From UA16 sp002292325 (GTDB lineage: Bacteria; Bacteroidota; Bacteroidia; Flavobacteriales_D; Sanyastnellaceae): DNA of 64,000 nt. The notes under the pieces were generated by a model. It saw only the letters and a program-made list of their open reading frames with translations, had not been told where the DNA came from and searched no databases. Of this stretch, positions 24,337-32,769 are shown one piece after another. The number at the start of each line of letters is the position of its first letter. The stretch's first letter is position 1. The DNA lies in contig CALSRC010000012.1 in assembly GCA_943788645.1 (NCBI GenBank), positions 192,267-256,266 on the forward strand, read 5' to 3'. The position numbers were made by a program, and so were the translations under genes.

Positions 24337-25572
24337 TTATTGGACGATCAACGGTTCTGTGGTCAATCCCCCGTTGCCATTGGTCACGCGAACGATGTAC
24401 ATGCCTTTGGAGAGGGATTCGAGGGAAATTTGAGTCATCTGTCCGGAGATCGAGCGGCGAAATTTCAGCGTACCATCCAAACCATAAATGGCTACTTCGT
24501 GATTGCTTGTGGTTCTGCCTTTCCATTGCAGGTTGACTGATCCCTGGAGCGCAACAGGATTGGGATAGAGCACAAACAAGTCATCGGCAGTTGTTTCAAT
24601 AACGGCATTTGCACCTGTCAATGAGACCTTACCAAAACCAATGTTTCCTGTCGCACTTCCTTCAAATTCGGTGAACACGACGCGCCAAAATGCGCTGTCC
24701 TGGTCCGCTACAAAATAGCAACGTTCATTCTCTAGGACGTAACCTTGTTGTGGTACATAGGTCTTCCAATCGTGACCGATTGCATTCGTTTCCATGCTGA
24801 ATGAATCGAAGCTGTAATTGCCGTCTTGGAAGGGATCGGCCAATCCGTTTACTTCTTGCGCAGAAACTGCCGGGTGATTCAAGACGCCAGCTACCGCGTA
24901 GTAATTTCCGTTCCCGACATCCTCGAGGTACTTCAGAAACACAAAGTCCCATGGCTCTGCGGGTTCCAAATCGGTTACGGTTTGGGTCTCCAAGTTGCAG
25001 TATGCGAAGAGTTTACCCGGATAATCTGATTTATTGATGTTCAGGATTGTTTCTGCCGAGCCGTCTAGGTTCGCAAATTGCAACTGGTATTCGCCGCTTT
25101 CCAATGAGAGCAGTGCAACCTTCTTCCAACTTTCATCCGCCAATTGGAGAAGGTAGGTTCGATCTGATGTGACAACGTGGGTGATCACATCGTAGACCCC
25201 CCAACCAAAATCAAACATGCCATCGCCACCCTGGCTGAAGGCTGCATTGGACCAATCGGTTTGGTCGTTGTATTGTGGCTCGCTCATTTCCCATCCTTCG
25301 AGCGAGGCAGTCTCCCATTGGTCGAGCGTCCCGTATTCAAACAATTGGACGCCCAGTCCTCCATTGATTCGAGCTGTGCTGCCCATTGGTCGGACGTCCA
25401 AAGCGATGTGCCAATCTGCAAGCGCGGCAGTACCGACTTCACCATTGGACAGGCTGTACCAAACCATATTGGCATTGTCCGCTCCGAGGGATACGCTGTC
25501 ATAGGCTACGTCCTGTGCGTAGCTGGAAAAAGAGGTCAAGGTGACCAAAATTAAAGAGTAGAACTTATTCAT
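24337..25572 (-). CDS. Secreted HmuY-like protein with T9SS type A domain
   Basis: 411 residues from ATG 25572 with signal peptide ending at SFSSYAQ. The body is homologous in pattern to the downstream lipoprotein: AYDSVSLGADNANMVWYSLS, ADWHIALDVRPMG, NAIGHDWKTYVPQQGYVLE, RCYFVADQDSAFWRVVFTEF. The C-terminus is a T9SS sorting domain (LYPNPVALQGSVNLQWKG, then GMYIVRVTNGNG). So one HmuY-like protein is lipid-anchored and the other exported by T9SS in the same operon. First gene; 3 bases before the receptor start. Confidence 0.8.
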   Translation of the reverse strand: MNKFYSLILVTLTSFSSYAQDVAYDSVSLGADNANMVWYSLSNGEVGTAALADWHIALDVRPMGSTARINGGLGVQLFEYGTLDQWETASLEGWEMSEPQYNDQTDWSNAAFSQGGDGMFDFGWGVYDVITHVVTSDRTYLLQLADESWKKVALLSLESGEYQLQFANLDGSAETILNINKSDYPGKLFAYCNLETQTVTDLEPAEPWDFVFLKYLEDVGNGNYYAVAGVLNHPAVSAQEVNGLADPFQDGNYSFDSFSMETNAIGHDWKTYVPQQGYVLENERCYFVADQDSAFWRVVFTEFEGSATGNIGFGKVSLTGANAVIETTADDLFVLYPNPVALQGSVNLQWKGRTTSNHEVAIYGLDGTLKFRRSISGQMTQISLESLSKGMYIVRVTNGNGGLTTEPLIVQ

Positions 25573-25695
25573 TTTCTTGGATTGTGGCCGCAAAGTTGGT
25601 TTGTGAAATTGAGTAAACGTGCAGGTCCTGTGTCAGTGATTTGTCAAGAAAGAATTAGCGTACTGAATGCAATCTTGAATTACGTGCATGGCGGT

Positions 25696-26622
25696 ATGAG
25701 CGGCGGCTTGCGAAACGTTGTCGCCATTGAATGTTTATCTTTCGGTGTGGAACACAGCAAATTGATACCCCTTGCGACGCTTCTTGTGCTCGGAGGAATT
25801 GAAGCGTTAGGGGGGGTATATTTCGATGACAAGCGAACAAGGAATGATTTTTCAATTGAATTGATCAGTTTGGCGGTTTTGCCTACGGTCATTCAACCCG
25901 GGATATTTTTATTGGTGCTTGGTGGGATGGCTTGGTTGCTTCCCGCATGGGACAGTGCTTTATTGTCCTGGCCGATTTGGATTCAGTTCGCCTGTTTTTT
26001 GCTTTTTGATGATTTGACTCAATACGGCTGGCATCGGTTATCCCATCATCACCCCATACTTTGGAAGCTGCATCGGCCCCACCATGTGGTGCAGGAAATG
26101 GGGGTGCTGGTGACGTACCGCAATGCTTTTTTGTACTACGCATTGATGCCGGGGATTTGGCTGTCTGCAGTTTTGGTGTTTTTAGGTATGGGGTCTGTTT
26201 ATTCGGTTTATCTGACGGTCAAGCTGTTGGTCATCTTGCTTGCCCACAGCGAAACCAAATGGGATCGAGTTTTGTACAGTACGAAGTGGCTTCATCCATT
26301 GGCCTGGATCATTGAACGCACGATTTCAACTCCTTCTACACATTTTGCCCACCATGGCTTAACGGCATCGGATGGTATTTCAAATCCCAATGGAAATTAT
26401 GGAAACCTGCTTTTTCTCTGGGATGTGTTATTCGGGACCGCCAAAATCACCCGTCGCTACCCTGAGCAATTCGGGGCTTGGAATAGAATGAATGAGCCGT
26501 GGTACGTACAGCTATTATTCCCTTTTATTCGGTCTCAGGATCCGAAAAGTGAATTAAATACATTAAAATCTACAGAAGATTATGATCCAACGGCAGATGA
26601 CGAAGAGGTCCAACTTCAATGA
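25696..26622 (+). CDS. Sterol desaturase/fatty acid hydroxylase family membrane enzyme
   Basis: 308 residues from ATG 25696. The di-iron His motifs are HRLSHHHPILWKLHRPHH (HxxxH and HxxHH) and THFAHHG, with membrane helices between. A run of seven G (25810-25816) lies early in the gene. Substrate unknown; other members make hydroxylated lipids or carotenoids. It overlaps the convergent pterin dehydratase by 7 bases at the 3' end. Confidence 0.8.
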   Translation: MSGGLRNVVAIECLSFGVEHSKLIPLATLLVLGGIEALGGVYFDDKRTRNDFSIELISLAVLPTVIQPGIFLLVLGGMAWLLPAWDSALLSWPIWIQFACFLLFDDLTQYGWHRLSHHHPILWKLHRPHHVVQEMGVLVTYRNAFLYYALMPGIWLSAVLVFLGMGSVYSVYLTVKLLVILLAHSETKWDRVLYSTKWLHPLAWIIERTISTPSTHFAHHGLTASDGISNPNGNYGNLLFLWDVLFGTAKITRRYPEQFGAWNRMNEPWYVQLLFPFIRSQDPKSELNTLKSTEDYDPTADDEEVQLQ

Positions 26623-26849
26623 CTTAAGGCATCGATGGCGTCGGCGAGTGCGTAATCTTTGGAGGTCAATGTGTCACCGGCATCGCGCGTGGTTAGCTCT
26701 AGACGGACTTTGTTGTATGCATTGATGATGGTCGGGTGGTGACGATGTGCTTCAGCGATCAGCCCAACCTCCTGAATGAAATCGAGCGCTCCGGGAAATG
26801 AGTTGAATGTAAACTCCCGAACAAGCTTTTGGTCTTCTTTTTTCCACAT
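26616..26849 (-). CDS. Pterin-4a-carbinolamine dehydratase
   Basis: 77 residues, the normal size range minus a little at the N-terminus. The catalytic motif EAHRHHPTI (the H-H-P with a nearby aromatic) and the tail TTRDAGDTLTSKDYALADAID are diagnostic. It recycles 4a-hydroxytetrahydrobiopterin for aromatic amino acid hydroxylases. Upstream it abuts a flavoprotein gene on the same strand, with 9 bases between. Confidence 0.85.
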   Translation of the reverse strand: MWKKEDQKLVREFTFNSFPGALDFIQEVGLIAEAHRHHPTIINAYNKVRLELTTRDAGDTLTSKDYALADAIDALSH

Positions 26850-26858
26850 GCCACGAAG

Positions 26859-28079
26859 CTAATCCAAGTCTTTGTCTTCTGCTCGCCCACCGAGTTTTCC
26901 AGCTACATAGCCTGTGGTCCACGCTGCTTGGAAATTGAACCCTCCGGTTACACCGTCCACATCAAGGACTTCGCCAGCGAAGTACATCCCCGGAGCGACT
27001 CGACTTTGCATCGTATTGAAATCCACTTCGGACCGTTCAACCCCTCCGCAGGTTACAAACTCCTCTTTGAATGTGGTTTTTCCATTCACGTCATAGCAGT
27101 CGTTCAAGAGCAAGTTCAAGAGCCGATTTCGGTCTTTTTTTGAGGTTTCCATCCATGGAGAGTCGGCATTGCAGCCGGACTTTTTCAATAGGTATTCCCA
27201 AAATTTTCGAGGCAATTCGAACGGACAAGCATTGGCTAGCTTCTTCTTTCGGAATGCATTCATGGTGACATCCAATGCCGCACTCGCCTCGGCTTCATTG
27301 GTTTCGCCGATCCAATTAATCTGTGCCGTGAAGCGATAGTCAGACTGAGCCAATTCACGTGCGCCCCAGGCCGAAAGTTTCAATACCGCTGGACCGCTCA
27401 TGCCCCAGTGGGTGATGAGCACTGGGCCTTGCTCTGCCAATTTTGTTCCTTGAATGCGGACAATGGCATGGGGAATCACCACGCCCATCAAGTCAACCAC
27501 CCGGTTGCCGGGCATATTGAAGGTGAACAAAGAGGGGACGGGGGAGGAAACGGTATGACCCAAGTCCACCAACCAGTCGAATCCGGTCACTTTTGGACTG
27601 CCGCCTGTGGCAACAATGATGGCGTCAAACACAATGTCATTGAGCCTGAATTGGTCGTTGTCTTGAAAAATCGCGCGAACCGGGGTTTGCATGCGCAGTT
27701 GAACGTCCGCTTCTTTCGCTGCCATAACCAAACAATCAATGATGGTTTGAGAATCATTTGTGGTTGGAAACATTCGGCCGTCTGCTTCAGTATGCAATTC
27801 AACACCCCGCTCGGAAAACCACTGAATGGTATCGGTCGCTTGAAATTGACTGAATGTTTTTTTGAGCTGCTTGCCTCCGCGTGGATAGTTTTTCGAGAGC
27901 GCCGCAGGCGAGAAGGTGGCATTGGTGACATTGCATCGACCTCCTCCTGACACCTTGACTTTGGCGAGTGATTTCCCTGATTTTTCAAATAATACGATGC
28001 GGGCTCCAGGGTGGTGATGCGCAGCGGAAATGGCTGCGAAATATCCGGCTGCACCAGCTCCAATGACCGCGATTTTCAT
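26859..28079 (-). CDS. HI0933/YhiN-type FAD-dependent oxidoreductase
   Basis: 406 residues. N-terminal FAD Rossmann motif VIGAGAAGYFAAISAA, then the family signature VKVSGGGRCNVTNA, a mid-domain ATGGSPKVTGFDW, and the C-terminal CGGV...GMYFAGEVLDVDGVTGGFNFQAAW reassociation motif. Members are flavoproteins of unsettled role. The length is as usual for the family. Confidence 0.9.
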   Translation of the reverse strand: MKIAVIGAGAAGYFAAISAAHHHPGARIVLFEKSGKSLAKVKVSGGGRCNVTNATFSPAALSKNYPRGGKQLKKTFSQFQATDTIQWFSERGVELHTEADGRMFPTTNDSQTIIDCLVMAAKEADVQLRMQTPVRAIFQDNDQFRLNDIVFDAIIVATGGSPKVTGFDWLVDLGHTVSSPVPSLFTFNMPGNRVVDLMGVVIPHAIVRIQGTKLAEQGPVLITHWGMSGPAVLKLSAWGARELAQSDYRFTAQINWIGETNEAEASAALDVTMNAFRKKKLANACPFELPRKFWEYLLKKSGCNADSPWMETSKKDRNRLLNLLLNDCYDVNGKTTFKEEFVTCGGVERSEVDFNTMQSRVAPGMYFAGEVLDVDGVTGGFNFQAAWTTGYVAGKLGGRAEDKDLD

Positions 28080-28113
28080 GGGCTTCGTTCAAGTTGATGC
28101 TCGCAGCATCATT

Positions 28114-28527
28114 TCAATGCGGCAATTTGCTCCGCAACGCGGCATAGGTGAGGACGCCCAAAATGCCCATAACCACGCTGAGTACCATGATGGTCGTTCC
28201 ACTGCCGATCAAGGCATACAGTGGCCCCGGGCATGCCCCGGTCATGGCCCAGCCCAGTCCAAAAATGGTTCCACCGACATAGGCGGACTTGTATTGCGGT
28301 GCCTTGTCTTCTAATTCAATGATGTTGCCTTCGATGCTTTTAACGCCCATTTTTCGAATGATGAAGACGCTCAAGGCGCCAACGACGATAGCGAGGCCGA
28401 TGATGCCGAACATGTGGATGCTTTGAAAAGCAAACATTTCTTGAATTCGGAACCAAGAAAGCACCTCAGCTTTGACTAAAATGATGCCGAAGAGGGTGCC
28501 TAAAAAGAGTGCTAGGAAATTTCTCAT
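28114..28527 (-). CDS. YeeE/YedE-family (DUF6691) membrane protein, small subunit type
   Basis: 137 residues, four hydrophobic helices, with conserved Cys in GWAMTGACPGPLYALIGSG. This G-A-C-P-G-P motif belongs to the half-size YeeE/YedE proteins that pair with a larger partner, here encoded 13 bases upstream on the same strand. The family is linked to thiosulfate or sulfur import (TsuA/YeeE); substrate here is inferred. Confidence 0.85.
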   Translation of the reverse strand: MRNFLALFLGTLFGIILVKAEVLSWFRIQEMFAFQSIHMFGIIGLAIVVGALSVFIIRKMGVKSIEGNIIELEDKAPQYKSAYVGGTIFGLGWAMTGACPGPLYALIGSGTTIMVLSVVMGILGVLTYAALRSKLPH

Positions 28528-28540
28528 GGTGCGGGAGGGA

Positions 28541-29110
28541 TCAAGCGAATATGAGAGGTAGAAAAACCCATGACATCAGAAGGCCACCGGTGAAAAATCC
28601 GAGTACGGCCACAAATGATGGCAGCTGGAGGTGACTGAGGCCCATAATGGCGTGCCCCGAAGTGCAGCCCCCTGCATAGCGGGTGCCAAATCCGACAAGA
28701 AATCCTCCACCTACGACCAAGAGTAAAGTTCGCCAGTCGCCTAGCAAGTTCCACTCAAAAATTTGCTTGGGGTGTTGGCCGCTTAAGTCGGTGATGCCGA
28801 ACTCTCCCATGCGCGCAATCGCTGCTTGACTCAAATCGATTGGTGCATCCGTGCTGAGGAATTGTGCAGCAATAAATGCACCTCCGAGGATCCCAACGGC
28901 GAAGACCAAGTTCCACGTTTCGGATTTCCAGTCGTACTTAAGGAAGTCGAGGTTGTTTGGAATGACCGCTGCGCAAACGTGGCGAAAAGAGGAGCTGATG
29001 CCAAACGTGCGATTCAATAGGATCAAATGCAAAGGGACCATTAAGCCAATGATGGGCCCTGCTACGTACCAGGGCCATGGCTGACTGAGCCATACTAGGA
29101 ATGAATTCAT
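28541..29110 (-). CDS. YeeE/YedE-family membrane protein, large subunit type
   Basis: 189 residues with five or so helices and the signature GFGTRYAGGCTSGHAIMGLS, whose Cys is the sulfur-handling residue of this family. Also LILLNRTFGISSSFRHVCAA. With the smaller partner directly downstream it forms a two-gene sulfur-compound transport pair. Confidence 0.85.
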   Translation of the reverse strand: MNSFLVWLSQPWPWYVAGPIIGLMVPLHLILLNRTFGISSSFRHVCAAVIPNNLDFLKYDWKSETWNLVFAVGILGGAFIAAQFLSTDAPIDLSQAAIARMGEFGITDLSGQHPKQIFEWNLLGDWRTLLLVVGGGFLVGFGTRYAGGCTSGHAIMGLSHLQLPSFVAVLGFFTGGLLMSWVFLPLIFA

Positions 29111-29269
29111 AGGGTTAAATTTACATTGTTATATGGGGACTCATGACATACACGAGGTCAAGTTTTATCAGTAGACTTTAGCATAAGTCCGTTCCAGTGA
29201 AACCGCAGTCTGTGCCCCAATCAAGTTGTACGCAGAACTTCTCACTGAAAGTTTGGTTTTAAACTCATT

Positions 29270-30832
29270 ATGAAACACCCCAACCACCCCGCGCGCGAGC
29301 ATTCATCCTACCTCATTAACGGAACTTTGGAGAATTGGTCTGGTTCAACAGCGGCTGTTTATAGTCCTATCCTCTCAGCTGATGAAAAGGAGGCGAAGCC
29401 GATATACCTCGGGTCCACACCGGATATGACGTCTGAGTATGCAATGGAAGCATTGAATGCCGCACAAAAGGCCTACGATCATGGTCGAGGCGAATGGCCT
29501 ACCGCTTCCGCACATGAGCGAATCGCTGCGATGGAGAAGTTCATCGCATTGATGCTTCCCAAGCGCGACGAGGTCATCGAGTTGCTCATGTGGGAGATTT
29601 GCAAGAAACGTTCGGATGCAGAGAAAGAATTTGACCGCACCGTAACCTATTTGGAAGAGACGATTGCTGAATACAAAAATTTACACCGAGAAGGCAGTCA
29701 CATCACCTCTGTGAACGGCACTTTGGCTCAAATACGCCGAGGACCAATTGGCGTTGTGCTCTGCCTGGGCCCTTTTAATTACCCGCTGAACGAAACATTT
29801 TGTGTTTTGTTGCCTGCGCTGTTGATGGGAAATACATGTGTTTTCAAACCCGCCAAATACGGTGTCTTGTTAATTACCCCTCTCTTAGAGGCCTTTGCTG
29901 AAAGTTTTCCTCCCGGAGTGGTCAATGTCATTTTTGGCCGAGGACGTACCCTGGCTTCGCCTATTATGCAGTCTGGTAAAGTGGATGTGCTGGCATTGAT
30001 TGGCAATAGCAAAAGCAGCAATGCTTTGATTTCACAACACCCGAAACCGAATCGCGTGAGGCAAGTACTAGGCCTGGAGGCCAAAAATCCCGCTGTGGTG
30101 TTCAGCGACGCGGACATAGATGTGGCAGTCAAGGAGTGCGTCAAGGGAGCGTGGAGTTTCAATGGCCAGCGGTGCACGGCCTTGAAGGTGATTTACGTTC
30201 AAAAGGAAGTTCGATCGAAGTTCCTTGCAGCCTTTGCAAAAGCGACGGATGAGCTGAGCTGGGGGAGTCCGTTTGAGGACAAGGACATTACACCGCTTCC
30301 TGAAGTAGGGAAGGTGGGTTACATGGAAGAATACGTGAAAGAAGCATGTGAAAAGGGAGCAGAAGTCATAAATGCGAGAGGAGGACAAGTCGAGGGCAAT
30401 CTATTTTTTCCAGCCATTCTTTTCCCGACATCCAGAGAAACCGGGCTTTTCCGAGAGGAACAATTTGGCCCGGTCTGTCCTGTATTGGAATTTGAGGACT
30501 TTGAGGAGGTTCTGACCGATATCGCGGAGAGTGATTACGGGCAGCAAGTGAGTGTGTTCACACGAAATCCGGAGACTGCTGGCATGTGCATCGACCACCT
30601 CGTGAATCAAGTGTGCCGGGTAAACATCAATGCATCCTGCCAGCGAGGACCAGATGCGTTGCCCTTTACAGGCCGCAAAGACAGCGCTGTGAGCACATTG
30701 AGCGTCAAAGCCGCTCTTCGCTCGTTCTCCATCCGCACCCTGGTTGCATGTTCGGAGGATCAGAAAGATTTGGTCGAGGAGGTCATTGCAGGAGGCCACT
30801 CGGAGTTCAGCTCCATGAATTACCTGCTCTAA
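29270..30832 (+). CDS. gapN: NADP-dependent glyceraldehyde-3-phosphate dehydrogenase (aldehyde dehydrogenase superfamily)
   Basis: 520 residues, typical ALDH fold. LCLGPFNYPLNETFCVLLPA, catalytic Glu in LGLEAKNPAVVFSDAD and nucleophilic Cys in GAWSFNGQRCTALK. The C-terminal RVNINASCQRGPDALPFTGR and KDSAVSTLSVKAALRSFS resemble the non-phosphorylating GapN group: it oxidises glyceraldehyde 3-phosphate to 3-phosphoglycerate with NADP. The exact substrate within ALDHs is inferred from that tail. Confidence 0.85.
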   Translation: MKHPNHPAREHSSYLINGTLENWSGSTAAVYSPILSADEKEAKPIYLGSTPDMTSEYAMEALNAAQKAYDHGRGEWPTASAHERIAAMEKFIALMLPKRDEVIELLMWEICKKRSDAEKEFDRTVTYLEETIAEYKNLHREGSHITSVNGTLAQIRRGPIGVVLCLGPFNYPLNETFCVLLPALLMGNTCVFKPAKYGVLLITPLLEAFAESFPPGVVNVIFGRGRTLASPIMQSGKVDVLALIGNSKSSNALISQHPKPNRVRQVLGLEAKNPAVVFSDADIDVAVKECVKGAWSFNGQRCTALKVIYVQKEVRSKFLAAFAKATDELSWGSPFEDKDITPLPEVGKVGYMEEYVKEACEKGAEVINARGGQVEGNLFFPAILFPTSRETGLFREEQFGPVCPVLEFEDFEEVLTDIAESDYGQQVSVFTRNPETAGMCIDHLVNQVCRVNINASCQRGPDALPFTGRKDSAVSTLSVKAALRSFSIRTLVACSEDQKDLVEEVIAGGHSEFSSMNYLL

Positions 30833-30924
30833 GGGCAAAATGCAAACTCATGGGTTGTGGGTTGTTAAGCGATTTTGGCTGGAGTTCAGTACTTTAGCGA
30901 TGAACGTTTTTAATTGATACCACC

Positions 30925-32142
30925 ATGATGAAAATAATCTGTCTTGCTTTTTCTGTCCTAGGATTAGCTGCACTCGCAAGTGCACAGGTGAACTTAAATG
31001 CCACAGCCTTGCTGTCGGATGAAGCGGGTAATGCTGCTACAGGTGTTACCGTCGAATTTAACGTTGAGGCATCAGGCGCGGTTTATACGGCGGAAGAAAG
31101 CACGGATGAATCCGGAGTTGCAGCGGTGAGCTTTGAGTTGCCCAGTGGGACCATGCAAGGAATGGTGAATGCAACATACATGAACTGTGATTCGGTCATG
31201 TCGACCATGACAGCCTCATTTTCGGCCAACGCGCTGGGCGGACTGAGCGATGTCTTCCTGGCTGGAGTCTACTGCGGAGGCGAGGTAAATCCTTGCAACA
31301 TGAGCTTGGATGGAGGGCAAACGGTGATGGGGTCTTGGATGTTTGCTGTGGCCGGTGCTCCGGAAAATGCTACCTACGATTGGACCGTTGACGGCGTGAC
31401 CATGAACAACACCAACGATTCAAATTTTGGTTGGGAATTTGAAGGTGAGTCAGTTTGGACGGTGTGCGTTGAAGTGATTTCCGCTGATTGCGAACCGTGG
31501 ACGGATTGTTATGAGGTTGATACAACAAACCCCACAGGAGGAGAAAATTGTGAATTGAGTTTTGAGGTCGTGCAATCTGTGGATGAGGCAGGAGATCTGA
31601 TCCCCGGTTCATTGGATGTGATTGTCCCAGAGCTCTCTGGACAGCCGACGTATGAATGGGATTTTGGTGATGAAGGGACGAGCACGGAGGCATCACCGAC
31701 CTACACGTATGCGGGCAATGGCCCTTACCTGTTGTGTTTGACGGCTGCATGGGGTGATTCGCTGCTCTGCACGGCGACCTATTGTGATTCGGTCTCTGTC
31801 GATGATGACGGATTCATTAATTTCTTGGAGGGGTTCACCATCCATGTAGTGACCGAAGGTGGATTCAATGGTATGTGGGAAACTCCCACTCAGGTTGACT
31901 TGATATCACCCTTGGTTTATCCGAATCCCGTTCAACAAGGGGAGACGATTGCTTGGATTCAAAGCCCAGCATGGTACCGGTTGGTTTTGCGCGATGGAAT
32001 GGGACGCATTGTTCAGGATGAGGCATGCGGTAACTTTCGAGGTGAAATGACGATGACGACTGCGGGCTTAGCCCCTGGAGCGTATAGCCTGCATTGGTTT
32101 AGCGCGAGAGGAATTCAATCAACACAGTTGATTGTTCAATGA
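30925..32142 (+). CDS. Secreted PKD-domain protein with T9SS-like C-terminal domain
   Basis: 405 residues. Signal peptide ending LAALASAQ; an Ig-like domain with bacterial Ig pattern (VNLNATALLSDEAGNAATGV); then a PKD domain near residues 235-275 (YEWDFGDEGTS and TYTYAGNGPYLLCL); then sorting domain LVYPNPVQQGETIAWIQSP ... LAPGAYSLHWFSARG. An ATGATG offers two starts. The ATG of the next gene overlaps the stop (ATGA). Function unknown; a cell-surface or secreted beta protein. Confidence 0.75.
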   Translation: MMKIICLAFSVLGLAALASAQVNLNATALLSDEAGNAATGVTVEFNVEASGAVYTAEESTDESGVAAVSFELPSGTMQGMVNATYMNCDSVMSTMTASFSANALGGLSDVFLAGVYCGGEVNPCNMSLDGGQTVMGSWMFAVAGAPENATYDWTVDGVTMNNTNDSNFGWEFEGESVWTVCVEVISADCEPWTDCYEVDTTNPTGGENCELSFEVVQSVDEAGDLIPGSLDVIVPELSGQPTYEWDFGDEGTSTEASPTYTYAGNGPYLLCLTAAWGDSLLCTATYCDSVSVDDDGFINFLEGFTIHVVTEGGFNGMWETPTQVDLISPLVYPNPVQQGETIAWIQSPAWYRLVLRDGMGRIVQDEACGNFRGEMTMTTAGLAPGAYSLHWFSARGIQSTQLIVQ

Positions 32143-32687
32143 AGTTGAGCGCAAGGGGGGGGTGGAGGTCCTGTTTTTCAAGCCTGTTCCTTGTTTTTGC
32201 CTCGTTCGGTATTCATGCGCAAATTGATCTTGAGGAGGTGCTGATGCATCCGCACCGAGATCAGTCCGTCCGACCTCCTGGATTTGATGTGACGTTTGAA
32301 GTGGATCATCTGGAAGGTGATTGTTGGCTCTTGGCGACCGTTCACATGCCATACGGAGGGTATGTAATTTCCGCCTTATCAGACTTTGATTACTTGGGCA
32401 AATTTCAGGTTTTGTGGGAGAATCCCTTCCTGACTCAGATCCAAGAGATCTCAGAAAACCCTCCTTCAGAGCTCGGTCTAGAACCTTTTGATTACGTCAT
32501 GGTCCCTATGTTATTGAGGACCACGCAGGTGGGAGTGAAGTTGGCCATACGTCCCGGCATAACGCAGCTTGTGGGAGAGGTGTTTTTTGTCCTTGAACCC
32601 CAGTGCATGCCATATCGTTGGCCTTTTGAGATGGAGAAAATCAACGGCCAATGGACGGTCCACGCATTGGAAGCGATGATAGATTAA
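32139..32687 (+). CDS. Secreted hypothetical protein with a poly-G tract near the start
   Basis: 182 residues. Signal peptide MKLSARGGWRSCFSSLFLVF then ASFGIHAQ. A run of eight G (32155-32162) falls within codons 6-8, before the hydrophobic core; slippage there would abolish export. The mature part is beta-rich with a C-terminal FFVLEPQCMPYRWPFEM segment, recalling the thiol-disulfide exchange DsbD alpha domain pattern weakly. Its ATG overlaps the upstream stop, so it is translated with that T9SS protein. Function unknown. Confidence 0.55.
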   Translation: MKLSARGGWRSCFSSLFLVFASFGIHAQIDLEEVLMHPHRDQSVRPPGFDVTFEVDHLEGDCWLLATVHMPYGGYVISALSDFDYLGKFQVLWENPFLTQIQEISENPPSELGLEPFDYVMVPMLLRTTQVGVKLAIRPGITQLVGEVFFVLEPQCMPYRWPFEMEKINGQWTVHALEAMID

Positions 32688-32769
32688 ATAACGTCAAGCT
32701 AGCATCTATTTTTGCACAGAATGCAATGACATTTCCCTGTTTAAACTTTGCTGTCTGAATTTCGACTTG

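Noticed and set aside
27408..27950. Plus-strand frame of 180 codons within the HI0933-like gene
   Set aside because: Antisense shadow of a gene with strong FAD and family motifs.
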